Assembly (NCBI RefSeq): GCF_900564145.1
Contig: NZ_UOOB01000001.1
Coordinates: forward strand, 62,001-126,000
Source of the DNA: Comamonas sp. lk
GTDB taxonomy: Bacteria > Pseudomonadota > Gammaproteobacteria > Burkholderiales > Burkholderiaceae_C
Length of the DNA stretch: 64,000 nt
Reading direction: 5' to 3'
Position numbers and translations under genes: made by a program. Shown here in pieces: positions 1-8,731 of the stretch; the first letter of the stretch is position 1, and each line of letters begins with the position of its first letter. The notes under the pieces were generated by a model. The model was given only the letters and a program-made list of their open reading frames with translations. It did not search any database and was not told where the DNA came from.

Positions 1-1431
1 CGGCTCCACGGCCACGCCCTTGCCGCCGGTCACGCGCCAGCGCGGCGCATCGGCCGCAGCCTGCGGGTTCTGGCCGTAGCGCAGCACGCGCAGCGCCATC
101 TGCAGATGGCCCTGGCTCTGCATGGGGCCGCCCATGACTCCGAACGCCATTTGCGGCGTGCCGTCGGCATGCATGGCAAAGGCCGGAATGATGGTGTGCG
201 AGGGGCGCTTGCGCGGGCCGACCTGGTTGGCATGACCGGCCTCGGTGGTAAAGCCGTGGCCGCGGTTCTGCAGGCTGATGCCCGTGCCCGGCACGACCAC
301 GCCCGAGCCGAAGCCCATGTAGTTGGACTGAATGAAGGAGAGCATCATGCCGCTGGCATCGGCCGCGGCCAGATAGACCGTGCCGCCGGGACGCGGTGCG
401 CCATAGCTGGGCAGGCTGGCCTTGTCACGATCAATAAGCCGGGCGCGCTCGCGCAGATAGTCGCGGTCCAGCAGCTGCGCGGGAGTGACGCGCATATGCT
501 CCAGGTCGGCGTTGTGCTGGTGCAGATCGGCAAAGGCCAGCTTCATGGCCTCGATCTGCAGGTGGACGCTGTCCACTCCGTCCAGCGGCTGCTCTCCGAC
601 GCCCAATTCATCCAGCATGCCCAGCGCCATCAGCGCCGCAATGCCCTGGCCGTTGGGCGGGATCTCGTGGATCACCGAATCGCCGAACTTCTGCGACACC
701 GTGCCCACCCATTCGGCCTGGTGCGCGGCCAGGTCTTGCTCGGTCATCACGCCGCCGCAGGCACGCGAATGCACGGCCATTTTTTGCGCCAGCGCGCCGC
801 GGTAGAAGGACTCGCCCATGGTCGCGGCGATCTCCTCCAGCGTGCGCGCATGGGCTTCGCTCTTGAACACTTCACCGGCTCTGGGCGCACGGCCACCGGG
901 CAGAAAGCATTCGGCAAAGCCGGGCTGCTCGCCCAGCTTCTTGCCGCCCAGCTCCCACAACGTGGCAATCGTGGGCGAGACCGCAAAGCCGTGGCGGGCA
1001 TAGTCGATTGCCGGCTGCGCCACCTGAGCGAAAGGCAGTTTGCCGAAGCGCTGGGACAGCGCCACCCAGGCCGACACGGCGCCGGGCACGGTCACGGCAT
1101 TCCAGCCCTTCTCAGGAATACCGCCGAGCTGGGCAAAGTATTCGGGCGTCCAGCCTTCGGGCGAGCGACCCGAGGCATTGAGGCCGTGCAGCTCCTTGCC
1201 GTCCCAGACAATGGCAAAGCCGTCGCTGCCTATGCCGCAGCCTGTGGGCTCGACCACGGTGAGCGTCATCGCCGCAGCCAGCGCCGCATCCACGGCGTTG
1301 CCGCCAGCCAGCAGCATGGAAAGGCCGGCCTGTGCGGCCAGAGGCTGCGAAGTGCTGACCACGTTGCGGCCCAGCACCGGCGAGCGCTGCGAGGCATAGG
1401 GAAGCGCCCAATCTTTGATGAGGTTTGTCAT
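1..1431 (-). CDS. ggt: Gamma-glutamyltransferase, C-terminus cut by window edge
   Basis: This is an Ntn-hydrolase that cleaves and transfers the gamma-glutamyl group of glutathione and related compounds. The frame opens at the ATG at 1431 and is still open at position 1, giving 477 codons of a protein usually 530-580 long. It begins MTNLIKDWALPYASQRSPVL and contains the family's GGNAVDAALAA stretch and GCGIGSDGFAIVWDG. The likely autoprocessing nucleophile is the Thr near residue 351 in GGTVYLAAAD, followed by a glycine-rich segment. No signal peptide is visible, so it may be cytoplasmic, as in many related GGT-like proteins. It lies about 145 bp behind a Bug receptor gene on the same strand, suggesting a shared transcript for uptake and hydrolysis of a gamma-glutamyl or related compound (inference). 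Confidence 0.9.
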   Translation of the reverse strand, partial: MTNLIKDWALPYASQRSPVLGRNVVSTSQPLAAQAGLSMLLAGGNAVDAALAAAMTLTVVEPTGCGIGSDGFAIVWDGKELHGLNASGRSPEGWTPEYFAQLGGIPEKGWNAVTVPGAVSAWVALSQRFGKLPFAQVAQPAIDYARHGFAVSPTIATLWELGGKKLGEQPGFAECFLPGGRAPRAGEVFKSEAHARTLEEIAATMGESFYRGALAQKMAVHSRACGGVMTEQDLAAHQAEWVGTVSQKFGDSVIHEIPPNGQGIAALMALGMLDELGVGEQPLDGVDSVHLQIEAMKLAFADLHQHNADLEHMRVTPAQLLDRDYLRERARLIDRDKASLPSYGAPRPGGTVYLAAADASGMMLSFIQSNYMGFGSGVVVPGTGISLQNRGHGFTTEAGHANQVGPRKRPSHTIIPAFAMHADGTPQMAFGVMGGPMQSQGHLQMALRVLRYGQNPQAAADAPRWRVTGGKGVAVEP

Positions 1432-1489
1432 ATCTAAGTCCGATCAGTGATTCATGAGCGTCGCGCTTAAAGCTGACGCGCCCCAAGCC

Positions 1490-1568
1490 AGAGGCATCGA
1501 GCAAGAGCCGCCTCGCGGCGAGGATGCCGTCCCCCTTCCAGGGGGAAGCGGCGCAGCCGCACAGGGGG
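1490..1568 (+). repeat. GC-rich two-hairpin dispersed repeat, copy 1
   Basis: This roughly 79-bp element starts AGAGGCATCGAGCAAGAGCC and ends in a G-run. It carries two short stems, CCCCCT/AGGGGG and GCGGC/GCCGC. The reverse complement of 36614-36690 matches it almost base for base, and 39781-39840 matches its second half. It sits between the Bug gene and ggt on their template strand. Its function is unknown; a role in mRNA 3'-end structure is possible. Confidence 0.75.
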
Positions 1569-1577
1569 TTGCATATG

Positions 1578-2588
1578 TCATTCCAAAGTAATCCGGTTGT
1601 CCTTGATGACCTTGGCCCAGCGTGCGCTGTCGGCCTGCACCATGGCGGCGAACTGGGCGGGCGTCTGCGCCTTGGCGGGCTCCACACCCTGCTTGGCCAG
1701 GCTGGCGATCACCTCCGGATTCTGCAGAGCCTGGTTGAAAGCCTGGTTGATCTTGCCGACCAGCTCGGGCTTCATGCCAGCCGGGCCGTAGACGCCGAAC
1801 CAGGTGACCGAGGAATAGCCGGGCAGGCCCGATTCGGCCACTGTGGGCAAATTGGGTGCAAGCGTGCTGCGCTTGTCACCGGTGACGGCCAGGGCACGCA
1901 GGCGGCCGCTGGCCACATGCGGCATGCCCGTCGGAATGGCGTCGAACAGCAGGTGCACCTGGCCCGCAGCCAGATCGGTGATCGATTGCCCCGTGCCCTT
2001 GTATGGCACATGGGTGAGCTGGATGCCGGCCTGCGCGGCAAAGGCGGCGGTGTTCAGGTGCACGATGGTGCCATTGCCGCTGGTGGCGTAGTTGAGCTTG
2101 CCGGGGTGGGCCTTGGCATAGGCGATCAGCTCCTGCACGCTCTTGACCGGCAGCGAGGGCGTGATCAGCAGCACGCTGGCCGCGTCCGCCGTGTGGACGA
2201 TGGGGCTGAAGTCCTTGTCCGCCTTGTAGGCCAGCTTGGGCATCAAATGCGGCGAGATGGCATGCGTGCTGCTGGTGGTGAACAGCAGCGTGTAGCCATC
2301 GGCCGCCGCCTTGGCGGCTTCGGCGGCGCCTATGGTGCCGCCGGCGCCCGGCCGGTTGTCTATGACCAGTTGCTGGCCCAGCTCCTGCGATACGCGTTGC
2401 GCGATCACGCGCGCCACCAGATCGGTCGCTCCGCTGGCCGGGAAAGGCACGATCACCCGCACCGGACGGTTGGGCCAGGCGGCCTCACCCTGAGCCAGGG
2501 CCGGCAGCGCCAGCAGGCCGCAGGCCAGAGCCGCAGCAGCCCGAAACCACTGGCGGCGCATCGTTGAAACAGTAGACCGTGCCGGCAT
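1578..2588 (-). CDS. Bug-family tripartite tricarboxylate transporter receptor
   Basis: This is a periplasmic solute-binding protein of the Bug/TctC family, 336 residues. An N-terminal signal peptide (MRRQWFRAAAALACGLLALP, then ALA-Q) is followed by the family start WPNRPVRVIVPFPASGATD. The motifs GAGGTIGA and HVPYKGTGQSITDLAAG are also present. I chose the ATG at 2588 because GGGAG lies just upstream; an internal ATG at 2561 would also leave a complete signal peptide. No TctA or TctB membrane genes are nearby, which is common for Bug receptors in Comamonadaceae and Bordetella. It is divergent from a LysR gene and upstream of ggt. The ligand cannot be read from sequence. Confidence 0.92.
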   Translation of the reverse strand: MPARSTVSTMRRQWFRAAAALACGLLALPALAQGEAAWPNRPVRVIVPFPASGATDLVARVIAQRVSQELGQQLVIDNRPGAGGTIGAAEAAKAAADGYTLLFTTSSTHAISPHLMPKLAYKADKDFSPIVHTADAASVLLITPSLPVKSVQELIAYAKAHPGKLNYATSGNGTIVHLNTAAFAAQAGIQLTHVPYKGTGQSITDLAAGQVHLLFDAIPTGMPHVASGRLRALAVTGDKRSTLAPNLPTVAESGLPGYSSVTWFGVYGPAGMKPELVGKINQAFNQALQNPEVIASLAKQGVEPAKAQTPAQFAAMVQADSARWAKVIKDNRITLE

Positions 2589-2675
2589 GGCAACTCCCGG
2601 TGAGATGGCAGCTTGTTCGAAAGGGGTGGCCGCTGCCTGGCGACCATCAAACAGGCCATCTTAGAAAGCCTAGAC

Positions 2676-2695
2676 ATTTGCCGCTATCGGCAAAT
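2676..2695. promoter_or_regulatory. Perfect palindrome, candidate LysR operator
   Basis: ATTTGCCG and CGGCAAAT form a perfect 8-bp inverted repeat around CTAT. It lies in the divergent promoter region between the Bug/ggt unit and the LysR gene, about 65 bp before the LysR start. Position and symmetry fit a binding site for that LysR protein, which is inference. Confidence 0.5.
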
Positions 2696-2759
2696 TTGCA
2701 AGTCATCATTGCCAAAACAGCAAACCGCGCACAATGGCGATTTATTCCCAGCGATTGCC

Positions 2760-3680
2760 ATGCTCGAGTCCCGCCATTTGCTGCTGCAAGACACTGCGCT
2801 GCGCTACTTCCACGAAGTCGCGCAATGCGGCTCGCTGACAGAAGCCTCGGCGAAATTGCATGTGGCGGCCTCGGCCATCAGCCGCCAGATTGCGGCACTG
2901 GAGGCGCGGCTGGGCACGCCGCTGTTCGAGCGCCACCCGCGCGGCATGGTGCTCAATGCCGCCGGCGAGATCCTGGCCGACCACGCCCGCCGTGCGGGTC
3001 TGGACGCCGAACGCGCGCTGGACGAGATCAAGGCCCTGCAGGGCTTGCGCAGCGGCAAGGTGCGCATCGCCAGCTCAGACGCCTTCGCCAGCGAATTCCT
3101 GCCGCGCCTGTGTGCGGCCTTCCAGCGCGAGCACAGCGGCATCGTCTTCGAGGTGATCGTTCTGCCCACGCCCGAGGTCTCCGATGCCGTGCGCGCCGGC
3201 ATGGCCGACATAGGCCTGTGTTTCAGCCGGGTGCCCGAGCCCGGCATTGCCGTCGCCTGCCGCCTGGCCGCGCCCGTGTTGGCGCTGGTGGCACCCGGCC
3301 ATGAGCTTGCGCAGGAACGCAGCGTGGCTCTGGCCAGGCTGGTGCGCTACCCGCTGGCATTGACGCCGCCCAGCACGGCCGTGCGCCAGTTGCTGGATGC
3401 GGCCTGCAGCCGCCAGGGACTGATGCTGTCGCCGGCCCTGGAAAGCAACCACGGCAAGACGCTGCTGAATTTTGCGGCCCAGGGGGTGGCGGTCGCCGTG
3501 GCCAGCGAAATCGCCGCCCGCCACATGGTGGCCACGGGCGCGCTCGTGGCCGTGCCACTCAGCGACCGCGGCATGGATCTGCGCGATATCGAGGTGCAGA
3601 CCCTGGCCGGCCGCACGCTGCCGCATGCGGCACAGTCGTTTCTGGAGTTGCTGCAGCTGCGCCTGCCCGCCGCCTGGTAA
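2760..3680 (+). CDS. LysR-type transcriptional regulator
   Basis: This is a 306-residue LysR-family regulator. The winged helix-turn-helix occupies about residues 9-65 (LRYFHEVAQCGSLTEASAKL, then SAISRQIAALEARLGTPLFE). The C-terminal effector-binding domain follows from about residue 95. The frame is open further upstream to 2613, but the ATG at 2760 puts the HTH at the usual distance from the N-terminus and keeps the intergenic palindrome outside the gene. It is transcribed away from the Bug-ggt unit, the classic arrangement for a LysR activator of its neighbour. No effector can be inferred. Confidence 0.93.
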   Translation: MLESRHLLLQDTALRYFHEVAQCGSLTEASAKLHVAASAISRQIAALEARLGTPLFERHPRGMVLNAAGEILADHARRAGLDAERALDEIKALQGLRSGKVRIASSDAFASEFLPRLCAAFQREHSGIVFEVIVLPTPEVSDAVRAGMADIGLCFSRVPEPGIAVACRLAAPVLALVAPGHELAQERSVALARLVRYPLALTPPSTAVRQLLDAACSRQGLMLSPALESNHGKTLLNFAAQGVAVAVASEIAARHMVATGALVAVPLSDRGMDLRDIEVQTLAGRTLPHAAQSFLELLQLRLPAAW

Positions 3681-3711
3681 GCGTGCATCCGGGCCCGGCA
3701 ATCACCTCAGC

Positions 3712-4608
3712 TCATTGCGTCTTGGAGCGCAGCACCACCCACAGCGACAACGCAATCAGCCCGCCGCCTGCGGCGTGGGCGGCGCTCAGAGGCTCATCAA
3801 GCAGCAGCCAGCCCCAAAGCACGGCAAACACCGGCACGATGAAGGTCACGGTCAGCGCCTTGTTCGGCCCCTCGTCGGCAATCAGGCGGAAATAAATCAC
3901 ATAGGCCAGTGCCGTGCTCAGCAAGCCCAGCAGCAGCACATTGCCCCAGGCCAGCAGCGGCGCCTGCGCCAGCTGGCCCAGCATGCCGGGCTCCAGCCAC
4001 CATGCCACGCAGAAAGCCGGCAGCAACACCACCAAGGCCCCCAGCTGGCTGATGAAGACGGCAGCGCGCATATCCACGACCGCATGGGTCCCGGCCAGCT
4101 TCAGCGTCAAAAAGCTGGAAAACGCATAGCAGACGGTGGCTGCAAAGCAGGCGGCAATGCCACCCAGCGCCGCCGGGGTCAACTCCAGGGGACCGGCCTG
4201 GGCCAGCACGGCCACGCCGCCGATGCCCAGCGCCACTCCCAGCACCCGGGCAGCCGTAATGCCTTCGGCAAAGAACAGGGAACCCACCACGACGGCCATC
4301 AGCGGCGTGGTGGCATTGAAGATGGCGCTATAGCCCGAGGGCAGGACCTGGGCCGCCAGCGCGTACATGAGAAACGGAATCCCCGAATTGATCACGCCCA
4401 GCAACAGCAAGGGCCACAGATAGCGGCCCAGCCGTGGCCGGTAGCCCATGGCCCATAGCGCAACGCCCAGGCCCAGGGCCGAAAACAGGCCCCGCATCAC
4501 CGCCGTGGGCACCGCCCCCAGGGGGGGTACGGCCACGCGCATGAAAAGAAAGCTGCCGCCCCACAGGGCGGCCAGGGAGATCAGACGGATGAGGCTGGAG
4601 GCAGACAT
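3712..4608 (-). CDS. DMT superfamily (EamA) transporter
   Basis: This is a 298-residue inner-membrane protein with about ten hydrophobic segments arranged as two EamA repeats. It starts MSASSLIRLISLAALWGGSF, and WGGSFLFMRVAVPPLG is the typical first-helix signature. The second repeat ends in LLLDEPLSAAHAAGGGLIAL, as in other drug/metabolite exporters. The ATG at 4608 is preferred over the upstream open frame, which codes for a non-hydrophobic extension. It is convergent with the LysR gene, 31 bp apart. Substrate unknown; such proteins usually export amino acids or metabolites. Confidence 0.9.
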   Translation of the reverse strand: MSASSLIRLISLAALWGGSFLFMRVAVPPLGAVPTAVMRGLFSALGLGVALWAMGYRPRLGRYLWPLLLLGVINSGIPFLMYALAAQVLPSGYSAIFNATTPLMAVVVGSLFFAEGITAARVLGVALGIGGVAVLAQAGPLELTPAALGGIAACFAATVCYAFSSFLTLKLAGTHAVVDMRAAVFISQLGALVVLLPAFCVAWWLEPGMLGQLAQAPLLAWGNVLLLGLLSTALAYVIYFRLIADEGPNKALTVTFIVPVFAVLWGWLLLDEPLSAAHAAGGGLIALSLWVVLRSKTQ

Positions 4609-5059
4609 GGGGCGATTGTGCACACCACCAACAGCACAGCCCTGGCGCTTGCCAACGCCGTTCGGCCAACCAGGGCCGGGTCTGGCGCAGCTTTTTGGGG
4701 AACCAATCGCGGCCGCGCCACTCACAAAGCCGTTGTCTGCGTGGAGACGGTGTCAAAATCGTCCCTCCGCTCCCACAGTGGCCATGCAGCGCTGCCATCC
4801 GCAGCGGCCTGCTCCCCACTCGCTCGCCGCATGCCGTCAAGATGCACGCCGGGCATGGATGGCGCCTGGCGCGCCATCTCCCTGAGGCCAGTTTCTGGAC
4901 CCTCTGCCCATGCGCCTGCTTACAGACTCTTCAGTCCTGTTACCTCGCAAGCGCAGGGATTTCTACATACTCCAGCCGCCAGGGCTCGCCCTGCAAGGCT
5001 GACGTGACGATTGGCAAGCCCGGCCCGTGCCCGGGCGAAAGGAAAGGTGCCCGGTTTTG
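4609..5059. other. Intergenic region with no recognised gene
   Basis: About 450 bp separates the divergent EamA and acyltransferase genes. It contains only short open frames without family resemblance, and I see no tRNA, repeat copy or strong hairpin. It probably holds the promoters of both flanking genes. A purine-rich GGAAAGG before 5060 is the only clear ribosome-binding site. Confidence 0.5.
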
Positions 5060-6157
5060 GTGGAAACGGCGTTCAAGCTACGTTACAACCCTGCCCTCGA
5101 TGGCTTGCGTGGCGTGGCCATTGTGTTGGTCATTCTTTCGCATGCCCATGCCCCCTTGTTCGACGGGGCCTTCTTCGGGGTCGACCTGTTTTTTGTGCTC
5201 AGCGGCTTTCTTATCACTTCGCTGCTGCTCATGGAATACAAGGCCCATGAGCGCATAGATTTCTGGCGCTTTTACCGTCGCCGCTTCCTGCGCCTGATGC
5301 CTGCGCTGGCCCTGTTTCTGGGCGTGTACTGCCTGGCCGCCCCCTATCTCTGGCCCGATCTGACCGATATCTACTCGGACGCCCTGGTCTCCATCCTCTA
5401 TCTGGCCGACTACGGCATTGCCTTCTTCGACAGCCCCGACACGCTGCTGCACATGTGGTCGCTCTCGGTGGAAGAGCATTTCTACTTGATCTGGCCGCCG
5501 CTGCTGGTCTGGCTGCTGCGCAAAGCCGCGCCGGGCCGGGTCTGGGCACCCTTGCTGGCGCTGTGGGTGCTGAGCACGCTGTGGCGCATCTTCTGGGTGC
5601 AGCAAGGCCAGCAGTTCTACGAGATTTTTTTCCGTTTCGACACCCGTGCCTCCGGCCTGCTGGCGGGCGCTTTGCTGGCCGCCTTGATGCTGGAGAGACC
5701 GTTGTGGATTGAACGCCTCAAATCGCTGCGCGGCTACACCATGTGGTTTGTGCTGGCCGTACCGCTGATCATGGAACTCAAATGGGACGACCACCACGCC
5801 ATGCTCTGGGGCATCACCGTGGTCGAATGCGCGGCCATGGTGTTGTTGCTGGCAGTGCAAAAGCCCGAGGGCGTGATCTACGAAATGCTGACCGGCCCCA
5901 TCTTGCTCAAGCTGGGCCAGCTGTCTTACGGCATCTATCTCTGGCACTACCCCGTGGTGCGCTATCTGCGCGCCGATTACTCCTGGCCGGTCACCGTCAT
6001 CGGCGGTCTGCTGATCTCGGCGGCACTATCGGCACTGTCGTTCTACACGCTGGAGCGCTGGGCGCTGCGCTATCGAGACCGGAGCGAAAAGCGCGCATCC
6101 CATCTACCTGCCAAGCGCAAGGAACCGCAGATGAGAGAAGCCACTCAGCACTCCTGA
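5060..6157 (+). CDS. Acyltransferase 3 family membrane protein
   Basis: This is an integral-membrane O-acyltransferase of the Acyltransferase 3 (OafA/YrhL-like) family, about 365 residues with roughly ten membrane segments. The start NPALDGLRGVAIVLVILSHA is the family hallmark: the R in DGLRG and the H in helix 1 are the conserved catalytic-region residues. FFGVDLFFVLSGFLIT and the later SLSVEEHFYLIWP are also typical. Members transfer acetyl or other acyl groups to surface polysaccharides or lipids. I chose the GTG at 5060, which follows GGAAAGG; an in-frame GTG at 5027 is possible. It is a single gene followed by a terminator, so its acceptor is unknown. Confidence 0.88.
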   Translation: METAFKLRYNPALDGLRGVAIVLVILSHAHAPLFDGAFFGVDLFFVLSGFLITSLLLMEYKAHERIDFWRFYRRRFLRLMPALALFLGVYCLAAPYLWPDLTDIYSDALVSILYLADYGIAFFDSPDTLLHMWSLSVEEHFYLIWPPLLVWLLRKAAPGRVWAPLLALWVLSTLWRIFWVQQGQQFYEIFFRFDTRASGLLAGALLAALMLERPLWIERLKSLRGYTMWFVLAVPLIMELKWDDHHAMLWGITVVECAAMVLLLAVQKPEGVIYEMLTGPILLKLGQLSYGIYLWHYPVVRYLRADYSWPVTVIGGLLISAALSALSFYTLERWALRYRDRSEKRASHLPAKRKEPQMREATQHS

Positions 6158-6177
6158 AGTACAACAAATTGCAAGCC

Positions 6178-6204
6178 AAAGGGATGTCGCCACATCCCTT
6201 TTTT
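6178..6204. terminator. Intrinsic terminator after the acyltransferase gene
   Basis: A 10-bp perfect stem, AAAGGGATGT/ACATCCCTTT, with loop CGCC is followed by a T-run. It lies between the convergent acyltransferase and DUF924 genes and suits the plus-strand transcript best. Confidence 0.85.
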
Positions 6205-6217
6205 GCGCCCGCCGCTG

Positions 6218-6886
6218 TCAGAAACCTGCGCCGGGCTGGGCCAGATAGTCTTTTTCCGCCGCCGTGCTTTCGCGCCCCAGGATGGGGTTGCGGTGGGGGA
6301 AACGGCCGAACTGCGCTATCACCTCCCAATGCTTGTGCGCGTAATCCAGCGTACCGGCAAAAAAATCGCTCAAAGCCGGGTCCGCATTGGCATCGGCAAG
6401 TGCGGCAAACGCCTGCACGCTGCGCTCCTGCATGACCGGGTCTTCGGCGTGCTCAAACGGCAGATACATGAAGATGCGCGGCACTTCGGGCAGCAGCAAA
6501 TCCTCGCCCTGCTGCTGCGCCTGCAGCGCCAGCGCCAGGGCCTGCGCATCGCCCGCAAAGCTTTGCGGCGTGGCACGGTAGATGTTGCGAGTGAACTGGT
6601 CGAGCAGCACGATCAGCGCCAGCCGCTGCCACGGCCCCTGCTGCGCCCAGTGCTGCAGTGCGCCGCCCACGGCAGCTTGCACGGCCACGCCAAAGCGCTG
6701 GCGCAAGTCCTGGTCAAACGCAGGCGACTTGGTAAACCATTGCGCCTTGTGCTCCAAGGCCGCGGCATTGCTGGGCCTGGCGCTGCCAAACCAGTGACTG
6801 AGCACGGCATCCGGCAGTTGCGCATCCTGCGCGGCGGTGGTCAGTGCAGCGTGCGAGGCACCAAAGAATTCAGGGCTGGAGTTCAT
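6218..6886 (-). CDS. DUF924 family protein
   Basis: This 222-residue soluble protein belongs to the DUF924 family, predicted all-helical with a TPR-like fold. Diagnostic stretches are VLSHWFGSARPSNAAALEHK, the centre LALIVLLDQFTRNIYR, and YLPFEHAEDPVMQERSV. The ATG at 6886 starts just before the conserved region; the frame is open upstream but that part is not family-like. Its function is not established. It is convergent with the acyltransferase gene and divergent from the DUF1439 lipoprotein gene. I infer no specific role. Confidence 0.88.
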   Translation of the reverse strand: MNSSPEFFGASHAALTTAAQDAQLPDAVLSHWFGSARPSNAAALEHKAQWFTKSPAFDQDLRQRFGVAVQAAVGGALQHWAQQGPWQRLALIVLLDQFTRNIYRATPQSFAGDAQALALALQAQQQGEDLLLPEVPRIFMYLPFEHAEDPVMQERSVQAFAALADANADPALSDFFAGTLDYAHKHWEVIAQFGRFPHRNPILGRESTAAEKDYLAQPGAGF

Positions 6887-7166
6887 GGGCCCATTGTGCC
6901 GTTTGGGGCCGTCCGGCGGCATGGAAACCCTCGTGATGAATGCCGCACTTGCTTTTTTCGCAAGCACCCGCAACTGCCGGTCAACGGCAAGCAAGGCATT
7001 GCCGTTAGACAGACCTGCCTTCACCCATTGTTACCTTGGGGAATAGCGTCCCAGAGGACAATGTCCCCTTCAAAAACAATAGCGCAAATCGCGCATTACA
7101 CATTGTTTTCATGGGCTTGAGTCCGTTTGATATCGAGATTGCTTTGAATAGTTCGGGAGTTCGCTT

Positions 7167-7745
7167 GTGGTGATGAATCGCCGCTCATGGTTGATGGTGG
7201 CCACAGCCAGTGTGGCGTTGATTGCAACAGCATGTTCGGGAAAATCCGTTCCCAGCAGTGTGAGTGTGAGCAGCGCCAAGCTGCAGGAAATGGTCGCCAA
7301 GCGCTTTCCCAAGCAGTTTCCCGTCGCCGGCCTGCTGCAGCTGTCGCTGACCTCGCCAACCCTGGCCATGCTGCCCGAGCGCAATGCGCTCAACGCGCTG
7401 ATCCCGGTAGAGCTGGGCGGCAAGGTGCTCAAAGAGGCTTACAGCGGCACGCTCAATGTGGACTTCGCCCTGCGCTATGAGCCCACGGACCGCACGCTGC
7501 GCGCCCATCAGATCAAGGTCAATAGCCTGGAGATGAACGGGCTGGCGCCCGCCATGAGCGATATGCTGGCCACCTATACCAATGCCCTGGCCGAGCAGGC
7601 ACTGGGCCAGGTGGTGCTCTATCAGCTCCAGGACAAGGACCTGGCCCTGGTCGATGCCCTGGCCATGGAGCCCGGCGCCATCACCGTCACCCCGCAAGGG
7701 CTGACCATCGCCCTGGTGCAGAAAGCTTCGTCGGGCAAGCGCTGA
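7167..7745 (+). CDS. DUF1439 family lipoprotein
   Basis: This is a 192-residue predicted lipoprotein resembling the YceB/DUF1439 family. The signal peptide ends in a lipobox (ALIATAC, Cys near residue 23). The mature part includes LQEMVAKRFPKQFPV and alternates beta-prone and amphipathic stretches, as in family members thought to bind lipid or hydrophobic ligands. I kept the GTG at 7167 because CGGGAG lies 7 bp before it; the ATG at 7173 is the alternative. It is convergent, nine bases apart, with the ModA-like gene. Function unknown. Confidence 0.8.
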   Translation: MVMNRRSWLMVATASVALIATACSGKSVPSSVSVSSAKLQEMVAKRFPKQFPVAGLLQLSLTSPTLAMLPERNALNALIPVELGGKVLKEAYSGTLNVDFALRYEPTDRTLRAHQIKVNSLEMNGLAPAMSDMLATYTNALAEQALGQVVLYQLQDKDLALVDALAMEPGAITVTPQGLTIALVQKASSGKR

Positions 7746-7754
7746 TGCGGCGCT

Positions 7755-8582
7755 TCACAGGGGCTTGGCAATAGGCTCCAGCCCCGTGTCGCGGATCGCC
7801 TTGTACGCTGCCGGCGAGGTGTAGAACTTCAGCAACTGCTCCAGCCCCTGGGGATTGGTAGAGATGCTGGCCGTTCCGGCCGAGAACAGCGTGTAATGCT
7901 GCACCGAATGCGGCAGCGTGCCCGCGTAGCTAATGCCTTCGATAGGCAGCAGCTCGCTGACCTGCTGCAAACCGATCTCCGCCTCGCCCCGCGCCACGAT
8001 GGTGCCTACCCGCTCGGTAACTATCTTTTTGCTCTTGGGCATGACCTGGTCGTGAATGCCCAGCTTCTTGAGCATCTGTGTCTCGTAATAGGTACCGCTG
8101 GCGCTGGCCGAATAGGCAATGCTCTTGGCGTTCAGCAAGACCTGGCGCAGCTTGTCCTCGGTGCTGATATCGGGCAGAGGCGCACCTTTTTTCACAGCCA
8201 CGCCTATGGCCGAGCGCACCAGATCGATTTGCGTGCCCGGCTTGACCAGGCCCTTGGCCGCCAGATCATCGAGCGCACCACGCGCCAGAATCACCACATC
8301 GGCTTTCTCACCCTGGCTCAGGCGATTGGGAATGGAAGTGGGCGACGAGCCCATGGAGGAGCCATAGGCCGACTCCACCGCCATCCCTGTCTTGGCCGTG
8401 AACTGCGGCGCCAGCAGCTTGTGAGCCGCGGTAAAACCGCCGGAGGTCATCAGCCGCACCGGTTCCTTGCTGGCGGAGGTGTTGGCCGATGTGCTTGGCG
8501 GCTGATGTGCGCAACCAGCGGCCAGGGCCACGGCGGTGATCAACAGACTGCGGCGTACGGTAAAAAGCGGGAAGGAAGTCAT
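7755..8582 (-). CDS. ModA-like extracellular solute-binding lipoprotein
   Basis: This 275-residue exported protein resembles periplasmic molybdate/sulfate-type binding proteins (SBP_bac_11/ModA-like). A signal peptide ends in a lipobox-like LAAGC near residue 24. The mature domain shows VRLMTSGGFTAAHKLLAPQF, then KADVVILARGALDDLAAKG, and SIAYSASASGTYYETQ, the two-lobe pattern of the family. No permease or ATPase gene of an ABC importer is adjacent, so it may act as a sensor or pair with components elsewhere. A LysR gene is divergent from it and is the natural candidate regulator. The ligand cannot be told from sequence. Confidence 0.82.
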   Translation of the reverse strand: MTSFPLFTVRRSLLITAVALAAGCAHQPPSTSANTSASKEPVRLMTSGGFTAAHKLLAPQFTAKTGMAVESAYGSSMGSSPTSIPNRLSQGEKADVVILARGALDDLAAKGLVKPGTQIDLVRSAIGVAVKKGAPLPDISTEDKLRQVLLNAKSIAYSASASGTYYETQMLKKLGIHDQVMPKSKKIVTERVGTIVARGEAEIGLQQVSELLPIEGISYAGTLPHSVQHYTLFSAGTASISTNPQGLEQLLKFYTSPAAYKAIRDTGLEPIAKPL

Positions 8583-8731
8583 CTTTGTCTCTCGAATACG
8601 GGCTTTGGGTCAGAATGCCTTGAAGCCCTTGTTGAATCTGCGCATGTCACTATGCTTGTAATAGCAAGCTGCGAATGCTGATTGTCAGAAGCCGCAGCTC
8701 TTGCGTCCAATACTGTTTGCCTCTCGACTTG

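Noticed and set aside
3712..4458. Plus-strand open frame running past the LysR stop into the EamA gene
   Set aside because: It is in a different frame from the LysR gene, reads as Gln/His-rich low complexity and is antisense to a clear ten-helix transporter.
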